64,000 nt of DNA from Anthropogastromicrobium sp050944455. Lineage in GTDB: Bacteria; Bacillota; Clostridia; Lachnospirales; Lachnospiraceae. Of this stretch, positions 57,605 through 64,000 are shown in pieces. A model generated the notes under the pieces. The model had not been told where the DNA came from. It did no database searches and saw nothing but the letters and a program-made list of their open reading frames with translations. The position numbers and the translations under genes were made by a program. The stretch is taken from positions 1-64,000 of the forward strand of contig JBMNRC010000004.1 of NCBI GenBank assembly GCA_050944455.1. Reading direction: 5' to 3'. How positions within the stretch are numbered: the stretch's first letter is position 1; each line of letters opens with the position of its first letter.

Positions 57605-59680
57605 ATGGCAAAAAATCTGGTGATCGTCGAGTCCCCGGCAAAAGTGAAAACCATCAAAAAATTTCTGGGCAGCAGCTACCAGGTGATGGCTTCGGAAGGA
57701 CACGTGAGAGACCTGCCGAAAAGCCAGCTTGGCATTGACATAGAGAATGATTACGAACCGAAATACATTACAATCCGCGGAAAGGGCGATGTCCTGGCGG
57801 CCCTGAGAAAAGAAGCGAAGAAGAGCGGAAAAATATATCTGGCAACCGACCCCGACCGGGAGGGAGAAGCGATTTCATGGCACCTGGCCGCGGCGCTGAA
57901 TCTGTCGGAGGAGGATATCCACAGGATCACCTTCAATGAAATCACGAAGTCCGCGGTGAAAGAGTCTCTCAAAAATCCCCGCAAAATTGACATGAACCTT
58001 GTCAACGCCCAGCAGGCGCGCCGCGAGATGGACCGCATGGTCGGCTATGAGATCAGCCCGGTTCTCTGGGCGAAGGTCAAGCGCGGCCTGTCGGCTGGCC
58101 GTGTCCAGTCAGCGGCGCTGAGGATGATCTGCGACCGCGAGGAAGAAATCTCCGCGTTCATTCCCGAGGAATACTGGACGCTTGACGCGGTGCTTGCGCT
58201 TCCGGACGGGAAAACGCTTGACGCGCACTTCGCCGGCAGAGAGCATGAGAAGATACAGCTTACGAGCGGGGAACAGGTGTCGCAGGTGATCGAATCCTGC
58301 GGCGGACAGAAGTTTATCGTTTCTTCCGCCGGAGAGCACGACCGCACCCGCAAAGCGCCGCTGCCTTACACAACCAGCACCCTGCAGCAGGACGCGGCGA
58401 ATCTCCTCAATTTCTCAACCCAGAAGACCATGCGCATTGCGCAGCAGCTGTACGAGGGGGTGGAGATCGCCGGGGAAGGCACAACGGCCCTGATCACCTA
58501 TCTCCGCACGGACAGCACCCGCATCTCCGATGAGGCGGATAGTGCTGTCCGGAAATACATCCGGGAGAATTACGGGGAGGAAAACCTCTCGGCCGCGGGT
58601 CCCGCGAAAGCCTCCGGCGCCCACATCCAGGATGCGCACGAGGCAATCCGGCCCACTGCGGTGGAAAGAACTCCTTCCTCGGTGAAGGATTCCCTCAGCA
58701 GGGACCAGTTCAGGCTGTACCAGATGATCTGGAAACGGTTCACCGCCAGCCGCATGTCCGACGCGGTGTACCGTGTTTCGCAGGTGAAGCTCACGGCCGG
58801 AGGATATCTTTTCACGGCTTCCGCCAGCAGGCTCGTGCACGCGGGCTTCCTTTCCGTTTACAATCCGCAGGACAGCGCGGCCGGGGAGAACGAAAATGTC
58901 GCCGGAATCACAGCCGGCATGGAATTTCCGCTTTCCTCCTGGGACAAAAAGCAGCACTTCACGGAGCCGCCGGCCCACTACACCGAAGCCAGCCTTGTGC
59001 GCGCGATGGAGGAGAAGGGAATAGGCCGCCCCTCGACCTACGCGCCGACCATCTCCGTCATCATGCAGCGGCATTATGTCACGAAGGAAAAGAAAAACCT
59101 TTACACGACAGAGCTCGGCGAGGTCGTGAACGGCATCATGAAACGCTCCTTTCCGCAGATTGTCGACGTCGGGTTTACCGCGAACATGGAGTCGCTGCTT
59201 GACATGGTGAGTGAAGGAAAGCTGGAGTGGAAGGAAATTGTCAGAAACTTCTACCCGGACCTGAAGAAGGAGGTTGACCGGGCGAACGCCGAACTCGAAC
59301 GGGTCACGGTTCAGGACGAGGTCACCGACGTGATCTGTGAGAACTGCGGCCGCCATATGGTGATCAAGTACGGCCCGCACGGAAAATTCCTCGCCTGCCC
59401 CGGATTCCCGGAGTGCCGAAACACGAAGCCGTACTTTGAGAAAATCGGCGTAAAATGCCCGAAATGCGGAAAGGACGTCGTGATCCGGAGAACCAGGAAG
59501 GGGCGCGTCTATTACGGATGCGAGAACAACCCGGCCTGCGATTTCATGTCCTGGAACCGCCCGGTGGACAAACGCTGCCCGGTGTGCGGAAACTATATGG
59601 TCGTGAAAGGGAGCAGGATTGTCTGCTCGGACCCCGAATGCGGCTATTCCGAAAAACATTCGGAAAAGACGGAAATATAA
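57605..59680 (+). CDS. topA: DNA topoisomerase I
   Basis: 691 residues. Type IA enzyme relaxing negative supercoils. Toprim domain at the start (LVIVESPAKVKTIKKFLG), catalytic Tyr299 in TYLRTDSTRIS, GYEISPVLW and EKGIGRPSTYAPTI. Three C-terminal four-cysteine zinc modules (CENCG...C...C, CPKCG..., CPVCG...). Preceded by GGAGG. A conserved neighbour of dprA and codY in clostridia. Confidence 0.96.
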   Translation: MAKNLVIVESPAKVKTIKKFLGSSYQVMASEGHVRDLPKSQLGIDIENDYEPKYITIRGKGDVLAALRKEAKKSGKIYLATDPDREGEAISWHLAAALNLSEEDIHRITFNEITKSAVKESLKNPRKIDMNLVNAQQARREMDRMVGYEISPVLWAKVKRGLSAGRVQSAALRMICDREEEISAFIPEEYWTLDAVLALPDGKTLDAHFAGREHEKIQLTSGEQVSQVIESCGGQKFIVSSAGEHDRTRKAPLPYTTSTLQQDAANLLNFSTQKTMRIAQQLYEGVEIAGEGTTALITYLRTDSTRISDEADSAVRKYIRENYGEENLSAAGPAKASGAHIQDAHEAIRPTAVERTPSSVKDSLSRDQFRLYQMIWKRFTASRMSDAVYRVSQVKLTAGGYLFTASASRLVHAGFLSVYNPQDSAAGENENVAGITAGMEFPLSSWDKKQHFTEPPAHYTEASLVRAMEEKGIGRPSTYAPTISVIMQRHYVTKEKKNLYTTELGEVVNGIMKRSFPQIVDVGFTANMESLLDMVSEGKLEWKEIVRNFYPDLKKEVDRANAELERVTVQDEVTDVICENCGRHMVIKYGPHGKFLACPGFPECRNTKPYFEKIGVKCPKCGKDVVIRRTRKGRVYYGCENNPACDFMSWNRPVDKRCPVCGNYMVVKGSRIVCSDPECGYSEKHSEKTEI

Positions 59681-59753
59681 GAAAAGCTGCATGACCGTCA
59701 TTCAAAGTGCATACAAATTTTCCTATTATCTATACAAATATTTGGTTTTTCCC

Positions 59754-59782
59754 TTGTTATGCCTCAACAACTGTGATAATAT
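59754..59782 (+). promoter_or_regulatory. Promoter of codY in an AT-rich leader
   Basis: TTGTTA at 59754-59759, 17 bp, TAATAT at 59777-59782 with extended TGA. The surrounding 59695-59800 is the most AT-rich part of the neighbourhood. Confidence 0.6.
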
Positions 59783-59824
59783 ATTTACATCAATAGGATG
59801 ACTACAGTTCTGGGAGGGCTAATG

Positions 59825-60715
59825 ATGAGCAGTGTGCAGTTGCTCGACAAAACACGGAAAATCAACAAACTTCTTCACAACAACAGTACCAGCAAGGTCG
59901 TATTCAACGATATCTGCGCGGTCCTGAGTGAAATTCTGGATTCCAACACGATGGTTCTGAGCCACAGGGGGAAAGTTCTGGGATTCGCCGTCGACCCGGA
60001 CGTCGATGTGCTCGATGAGCTTCTGGAAAACCGGATCGGCTCGCTGGCCGACAGCATGCTCAATGAGAGGCTGCTGTCCATCCTTTCGACCAAGGAAAAC
60101 GTCAATCTCGCGACTCTGGGCTTCAGTGAGGAAAACGGGGCGAAGTACCAGGCCATCGTAACGCCGATCGATATCGCGGGCGAGCGCCTCGGCACACTGT
60201 TCATCTACCGGCAGAGCCAGCCGTACGACATTGATGACATCATCCTTTCCGAGTACGGAACCACGGTCGTAGGGCTGGAGATGATGCGTTCCGTGAACGA
60301 GGAGAACGCGGAGGAGCGCCGCAAGCAGCAGATCGTCAAATCGGCGATCAGCACGCTGAGCTACTCGGAGCTGGAAGCCATCATTCATATCTTCAATGAG
60401 CTGGACGGCACCGAGGGAGTGCTGGTCGCGAGCCGGATCGCCGACCGGATCGGGATCACCCGCTCCGTCATCGTCAACGCGCTGAGAAAATTCGAGAGCG
60501 CGGGCGTCATCGAATCCCGTTCTTCCGGCATGAAGGGCACCTATATCAAGGTGCTCAACGACGATGTTTTCGACGAGCTGGCCAGAATCAGCAGCGAGAA
60601 TAAACCCGGCAGCAGGGAGATCCACGATTCCCACGGCCCCAAAGCCGGAAAGAGCGCGAAAGCTGAAAACACCGATAACGATGGGGACGGCACGGACAGC
60701 GGGGACGAACAGTGA
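59825..60715 (+). CDS. codY: Global regulator CodY
   Basis: 296 residues; usual ~260. GTP- and branched-chain-amino-acid-sensing repressor. N-terminal GAF domain (LLDKTRKINKLL...) and winged helix with the highly conserved ASRIADRIGITRSVIVNALRK. The last ~35 residues form an extra Lys/Asp/Gly-rich tail. I start at the ATG at 59825, 6-7 bp from GGGAGGG. An ATG three bases earlier is too close. It probably tunes genes such as ilvA in this organism. Confidence 0.93.
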   Translation: MSSVQLLDKTRKINKLLHNNSTSKVVFNDICAVLSEILDSNTMVLSHRGKVLGFAVDPDVDVLDELLENRIGSLADSMLNERLLSILSTKENVNLATLGFSEENGAKYQAIVTPIDIAGERLGTLFIYRQSQPYDIDDIILSEYGTTVVGLEMMRSVNEENAEERRKQQIVKSAISTLSYSELEAIIHIFNELDGTEGVLVASRIADRIGITRSVIVNALRKFESAGVIESRSSGMKGTYIKVLNDDVFDELARISSENKPGSREIHDSHGPKAGKSAKAENTDNDGDGTDSGDEQ

Positions 60716-60789
60716 CGGAGCGGACCGGCGCCGCCGCAGCCCCGGGCAGGCATCGGCGGCGCCGAATCCGCTGAAAATCAAAAAAATGC

Positions 60790-60818
60790 TTGCGCGAACC
60801 GGCCGGGTATGTTAAGAT
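60790..60818 (+). promoter_or_regulatory. Promoter of rpsB-tsf
   Basis: TTGCGC at 60790-60795, 17 bp, TAAGAT at 60813-60818 with extended TGT. The ~100-nt leader contains hairpin GTCCGCTGACAGCGGAT at 60868-60884, a possible S2 feedback site (inference). Confidence 0.6.
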
Positions 60819-60928
60819 AATCCGGCACTTCAAAAAATGCACGCCCACAGGCCGCAGCACGGTGTCCGCTGACAGCGGATTTAGCTGCACAGAAGGCGCG
60901 GGCGGAAGAAAAACCAGGAGGTAACAAA

Positions 60929-61717
60929 ATGAGTGTCGTTTCAATGAAGCAGCTGCTCGAAGCAGGCGTACATTTCGGCCATCAGACCAGAAGATGGAAC
61001 CCGAAAATGGCTCCGTACATTTACACCGAGAGAAATGGAATCTATATCATCGATCTCCAGAAATCGGTTGTGAAGGTGGACGAAGCCTACAAGGCGATGT
61101 TTGACATCGCGGCGGCCGGAGGCACCGTCCTTTTCGTAGGAACCAAGAAGCAGGCTCAGGACGCTGTGAAGTCCGAGGCGGAGAGATGCGGCATGTTCTA
61201 CGTCAACGAGAGATGGCTCGGCGGCATGCTCACCAACTTCACCACGATCAGAAGCAGAATCGCTCGTCTCGCCCAGATCGAGAAGATGGCCGAGGACGGA
61301 ACGTTTGACGTTCTTCCGAAGAAGGAAGTCCTTCAGCTGAAGAAAGAGCAGGAAAAGCTGGAGAAGAATCTCGGCGGCATCAAGAACATGACGAAGATTC
61401 CGGACGCGATCTTTGTGGTCGACCCGAAGAAGGAAAGAATCTGCGTGTCCGAAGCTCACAAGCTTGGCATCACTCTTTTCGGCATTGCGGATACCAACTG
61501 CGATCCTGAAGAGCTTGACTATGTCATTCCGGGCAACGACGACGCAATCAGGGCCGTCAGGCTGATTGTCTCCAAGATGGCGGACGCCATTGTTGAGGCA
61601 AAGCAGGGCGAAGAGACGGAGGACGGCGCGCAGAAGGCGGGCGAGGAGATGCTCGCGGCTGACACCACCGACGCTTCCGCCGATATCGAGACGGTCGCTG
61701 AGGCTTCCGAGGAATAA
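60929..61717 (+). CDS. rpsB: 30S ribosomal protein S2
   Basis: 262 residues. VSMKQLLEAGVHFGHQTRRWNPKM..YI and NERWLGGMLTNF are diagnostic. An acidic tail (from ~225) follows the normal end. Behind CAGGAGG. Confidence 0.96.
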   Translation: MSVVSMKQLLEAGVHFGHQTRRWNPKMAPYIYTERNGIYIIDLQKSVVKVDEAYKAMFDIAAAGGTVLFVGTKKQAQDAVKSEAERCGMFYVNERWLGGMLTNFTTIRSRIARLAQIEKMAEDGTFDVLPKKEVLQLKKEQEKLEKNLGGIKNMTKIPDAIFVVDPKKERICVSEAHKLGITLFGIADTNCDPEELDYVIPGNDDAIRAVRLIVSKMADAIVEAKQGEETEDGAQKAGEEMLAADTTDASADIETVAEASEE

Positions 61718-61887
61718 TTGAAGAATGTCAGTTTCCTGCTCAGGGTGCCGGAAATTCCGGCACCCCGAGCTTCTTGCTGTATAGAGGGATTCCGGCGGAT
61801 GGAACGCGGCAGGCGGGGTTTCCCGGAAGGGAGCCGCAGCTGCCTGCGGCCCGGCGGAAAGTCACATATTTTGGAGGATAAAACGAT

Positions 61888-62820
61888 ATGGCTGTTACAG
61901 CTGCAATGGTAAAGAAGCTTCGTGATATGACCGGTGCCGGCATGATGGCCTGCAAGAAGGCGCTGACCGCGGCGGACGGCGATATGGACAAGGCTGTCGA
62001 GGTCCTTCGCGAGCAGGGTCTTGCGGGCGCTCAGAAGAAAGCCGGCAGAATTGCCGCGGAGGGAACGGTGTGCGTAAAGATCGCCGAAGATGAGAAGACC
62101 GGTGTGCTGGTCGAGATCAACACCGAGACCGACTTCGCCGCCAACACCGATAAATTCAAAAATTATGCGGCTCAGGTCGCAGATCAGGCGCTGGCTACCA
62201 GCGCAGACGGCATTGACGCGTTCCTGGCTGAGAAATGGAGCCTTGATCCGCAGCTCACCGTCGAGCAGGAGCTTTCTTCCATGGTTTCCGTCATCGGCGA
62301 GAATATGCACATCCGCCGCTTCGCGAAACTTCACGACGAGAACGGCATCATTGTTCCGTATATTCACATGGGCGGAAAAATCGGCGTCATTGTCGACATT
62401 GAGACCGATACCGTCAACGATGAGATCCGTGAGATGGCCAAGAACGTCGCTATGCAGGCGGCTGCCATGAAGCCGCTCTACACCACGAGAGCTGAGGTTT
62501 CCCAGGAGTATCTGGATCATGAGAGGGAAGTTCTCACGGTTCAGGCAAAGCAGGAAAAACCGGATGCCAACGACAAGATCCTGAACGGCATGGTCATGGG
62601 CCGTATAAACAAGGAACTCAAGGAAATCTGCCTGGTAGACCAGGTTTATGTCAAGGCTGAGGACGGAAAACAGAGCGTCGGACAGTATGTTGCTTCTGTA
62701 GCGAAGGCAAACAGCGCAAAAGTATCCGTCAGGGGATTTGTCCGTTTTGAGACCGGCGAAGGCCTTGAGAAGAAGGAAGAGAATTTCGCTGAAGAAGTTG
62801 CGAAGCAGATGAACAAGTAA
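61888..62820 (+). CDS. tsf: Elongation factor Ts
   Basis: 310 residues. Recycles EF-Tu. N-terminal UBA-like part (VKKLRDMTGAGMMACKKAL) and the core with TDF.A.....F. Starts behind GGAGG, 170 bp after rpsB. A good terminator follows. Confidence 0.96.
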   Translation: MAVTAAMVKKLRDMTGAGMMACKKALTAADGDMDKAVEVLREQGLAGAQKKAGRIAAEGTVCVKIAEDEKTGVLVEINTETDFAANTDKFKNYAAQVADQALATSADGIDAFLAEKWSLDPQLTVEQELSSMVSVIGENMHIRRFAKLHDENGIIVPYIHMGGKIGVIVDIETDTVNDEIREMAKNVAMQAAAMKPLYTTRAEVSQEYLDHEREVLTVQAKQEKPDANDKILNGMVMGRINKELKEICLVDQVYVKAEDGKQSVGQYVASVAKANSAKVSVRGFVRFETGEGLEKKEENFAEEVAKQMNK

Positions 62821-62849
62821 TTTTTTCCCATCTAATATATAATCGGGAT

Positions 62850-62887
62850 GCCGCGCGGATGAGAGATCACCGCGCGGCTGTTTTTTT
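62850..62887 (+). terminator. Terminator of rpsB-tsf
   Basis: GCCGCGCGG pairs with CCGCGCGGC; TG and seven T residues follow. Confidence 0.95.
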
Positions 62888-62909
62888 GCGCCGCCTTTTG
62901 CGCATTGTC

Positions 62910-62938
62910 TTTCCAGCGGCCTGAAAAAATGCTATACT
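62910..62938 (+). promoter_or_regulatory. Promoter of the small gene at 62968
   Basis: TTTCCA at 62910-62915, 17 bp, TATACT at 62933-62938 with extended TGC. The -35 is weak. Confidence 0.5.
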
Positions 62939-62967
62939 GTCGTCAGACAGAAAGGAGCGGGAATAAA

Positions 62968-63213
62968 ATGACAACAAGACAGAATATTCTCGGACTTGTT
63001 ACAGGAATAAAGACACAGGCGAAAGCGGAAGCATGCGAAAACGCTCTGCTGAATTATATCGGCACGGAAGACTACGAGGGAACGGAAGCCGATGAGATCA
63101 GGGACGAAGCGGTTTACCAGCTGTCCCGAATTGATGATCCCGAGGTGCTGAGAAAGCTGCTCGATATTATCTCCGAGGCATCCGATTCCGAAGAACAGAA
63201 TCTTGCCATGTGA
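62968..63213 (+). CDS. Small acidic protein of unknown function
   Basis: 81 residues behind AAAGGAG, with its own promoter. No recognised domain. It is predicted mostly helical and acidic (GTEDYEGTEADEIRDEAV...), with a HEAT-like look in the second half (DEAVYQLSRIDDPEVLRKLLD). Coding is supported by the ribosome site, promoter and neighbouring reading direction. DUF975 follows 26 bp later and may be cotranscribed. Confidence 0.7.
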   Translation: MTTRQNILGLVTGIKTQAKAEACENALLNYIGTEDYEGTEADEIRDEAVYQLSRIDDPEVLRKLLDIISEASDSEEQNLAM

Positions 63214-63239
63214 GCTTTCCTTCAAAGGAGGAGTTACCC

Positions 63240-64000
63240 ATGTATGATCGAAAAGAAGTAAAAAGGCGCGCGAGAGGCGAATTCCAGGCAAACTACTGGC
63301 TGTGTGTCCTGGCAGCGCTGATTCTCGGCCTCTTTGTTTACAGTTCCACGCAGAACACATTAAGCTCCGTATATTCCTGGCTGGTCAGCGATGAAAGCGT
63401 GGTCGCCACGGTTCAGAACATGAGCGAAGGGAATCCGCTGATGGAGCTGGATCCGGGCGAGAACGCCCAGGAGATGGGCGAGGGATTCTGGATTTATGTG
63501 AGCGGCATCTACGGGCTGATGCCTGCGCTGATCCGGTTTTTCTGGGCATACAGCCTGATGTTCGGCCTGGTCATGCTGGTACTCAAAATCTGCGTTTTCA
63601 ATGTGCTGGAAGTCGGCGGCTGTTCGTTCTACGCGAAAAACACGGTTCAGAAAGCCGGTTTTGAGGAGATGGGCAGAGGATTTTCCGGAGGCAATTACGG
63701 GAACGTTGTCCTGACCCAGCTGTTCAGGTATCTGTTCACCTATCTGTGGACGCTGCTCTTCATCATACCGGGCATCGTCAAATCCTATGAATATATGATG
63801 ATTCCGTATATCCTGGCGGAGAATCCCAACATCACCCATGAGCAGGCTTTCGATCTTAGCCGCCAGATGATGAACGGGCACAAGATGGACGCTTTTGTGC
63901 TGGATCTTTCCTTCCTGGGCTGGGGTCTGCTGAGTGTATTGACTTTCGGGCTGGTCGGATTGTTCTGGACAAGCCCGTACTATTACCAGGCCAAAGCGGA
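63240..64000 (+). CDS. DUF975 family membrane protein, partial
   Basis: Start ATG 63240 behind AAAGGAGGAG; the frame stays open to the end of the window (253 residues seen). Short cytoplasmic start (MYDRKEVKRRARGEF), then about five to six hydrophobic segments. The DUF975 pattern is clear: IIPGIVKSYEYMMIPYILAENP, AFDLSRQMMNGHK.DAFVLDLSFLGW and PYYYQA. DUF975 proteins are integral membrane proteins of unknown role, common in Firmicutes. Confidence 0.85.
   Translation, partial: MYDRKEVKRRARGEFQANYWLCVLAALILGLFVYSSTQNTLSSVYSWLVSDESVVATVQNMSEGNPLMELDPGENAQEMGEGFWIYVSGIYGLMPALIRFFWAYSLMFGLVMLVLKICVFNVLEVGGCSFYAKNTVQKAGFEEMGRGFSGGNYGNVVLTQLFRYLFTYLWTLLFIIPGIVKSYEYMMIPYILAENPNITHEQAFDLSRQMMNGHKMDAFVLDLSFLGWGLLSVLTFGLVGLFWTSPYYYQAKA

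Noticed and set aside
59716..59730. CodY-box-like sequence upstream of codY
   Set aside because: AATTTTC is followed by poor agreement (about 10 of 15 positions), which is expected by chance in AT-rich DNA.

Overview
The window is one continuous stretch of chromosome from a GC-rich (about 60 % by eye) Gram-positive anaerobe. The closest fit is the Clostridia, probably Lachnospiraceae. Reasons: the conserved blocks ylxM-ffh-rpsP-khpA-rimM-trmD, plsX-acpP-rnc-smc-ftsY, scpA-scpB, dprA-topA-codY and rpsB-tsf; the presence of CodY; proofreading-deficient Pol I; a sodium-pumping biotin decarboxylase; IspH next to an S1-domain protein; and PDL-repeat / GBS-Bsp-like surface protein modules. Genes are dense and mostly on the + strand. 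Two genes (a YprB-like nuclease and tmcAL) are on the - strand. I see no insertion sequence, prophage, CRISPR array or rRNA. There are three tRNAs: Leu-CAA, Asn-GUU and Arg-UCU.

Layout. 1-455: end of a secreted repeat protein. 578-6220: a Na+-translocating decarboxylase operon with a methylmalonyl-CoA-type carboxyltransferase, a lipoprotein form of OadG, a biotin carrier, OadB and an OadA-type carboxyltransferase. 6298-10436: BaiN-like flavoprotein, cmk, ispH and an S1-domain protein. 10443-17888 and on to 19605: yprB-like (-), ruvAB, zapA, U32 protease/hydroxylase, FtsW-family protein and class B PBP. 19644-24056: Nudix, eukaryote-type HisA, tRNA-Leu, upp, an orphan ATP-grasp enzyme and a zinc-finger membrane protein. 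24100-31414: polA, coaE, walJ, ACT-domain protein, UPF0210 protein and a divergent DHFR. 31442-32701 (-): tmcAL. 33019-41967: pta, DUF177-rpmF, plsX-acpP-rnc-smc-ftsY. 41954-49626: ilvA, ylxM-ffh-rpsP-khpA-rimM-trmD, infC-rpmI-rplT, two tRNAs. 49874-64000: DAHP synthase, phosphoesterase, scpAB, lipase-like hydrolase, comM, dprA, topA, codY, rpsB, tsf, a small unknown gene and a DUF975 membrane protein running off the end.

Most of the content is core metabolism and information processing. Promoters are unusually easy to read: many have TTGACA/TATAAT-like boxes 16-18 bp apart, often with an extended -10 TGn, and they break the conserved blocks into separately started units. The most interesting signals sit inside otherwise ordinary genes. 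(1) A near-consensus promoter lies within ispH, and the reading frame from there to the S1-protein start has a different base and codon composition, as if the S1-protein mRNA leader were embedded in ispH. (2) Dephospho-CoA kinase carries an Arg/Gly-rich N-terminal tail of about 200 residues with nine tandem octapeptide repeats. (3) The OadG subunit is a lipoprotein with a canonical EF-hand loop outside the membrane. (4) A eukaryote-type HisA stands alone. (5) The DHFR homologue lacks the catalytic acid. (6) infC appears to start at AUC behind a terminator-containing leader. (7) A terminator and a promoter share the same bases upstream of ylxM. I did not find a clearly new multi-gene defence or mobile system. 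Items 1 and 2 are the best candidates for undescribed biology.
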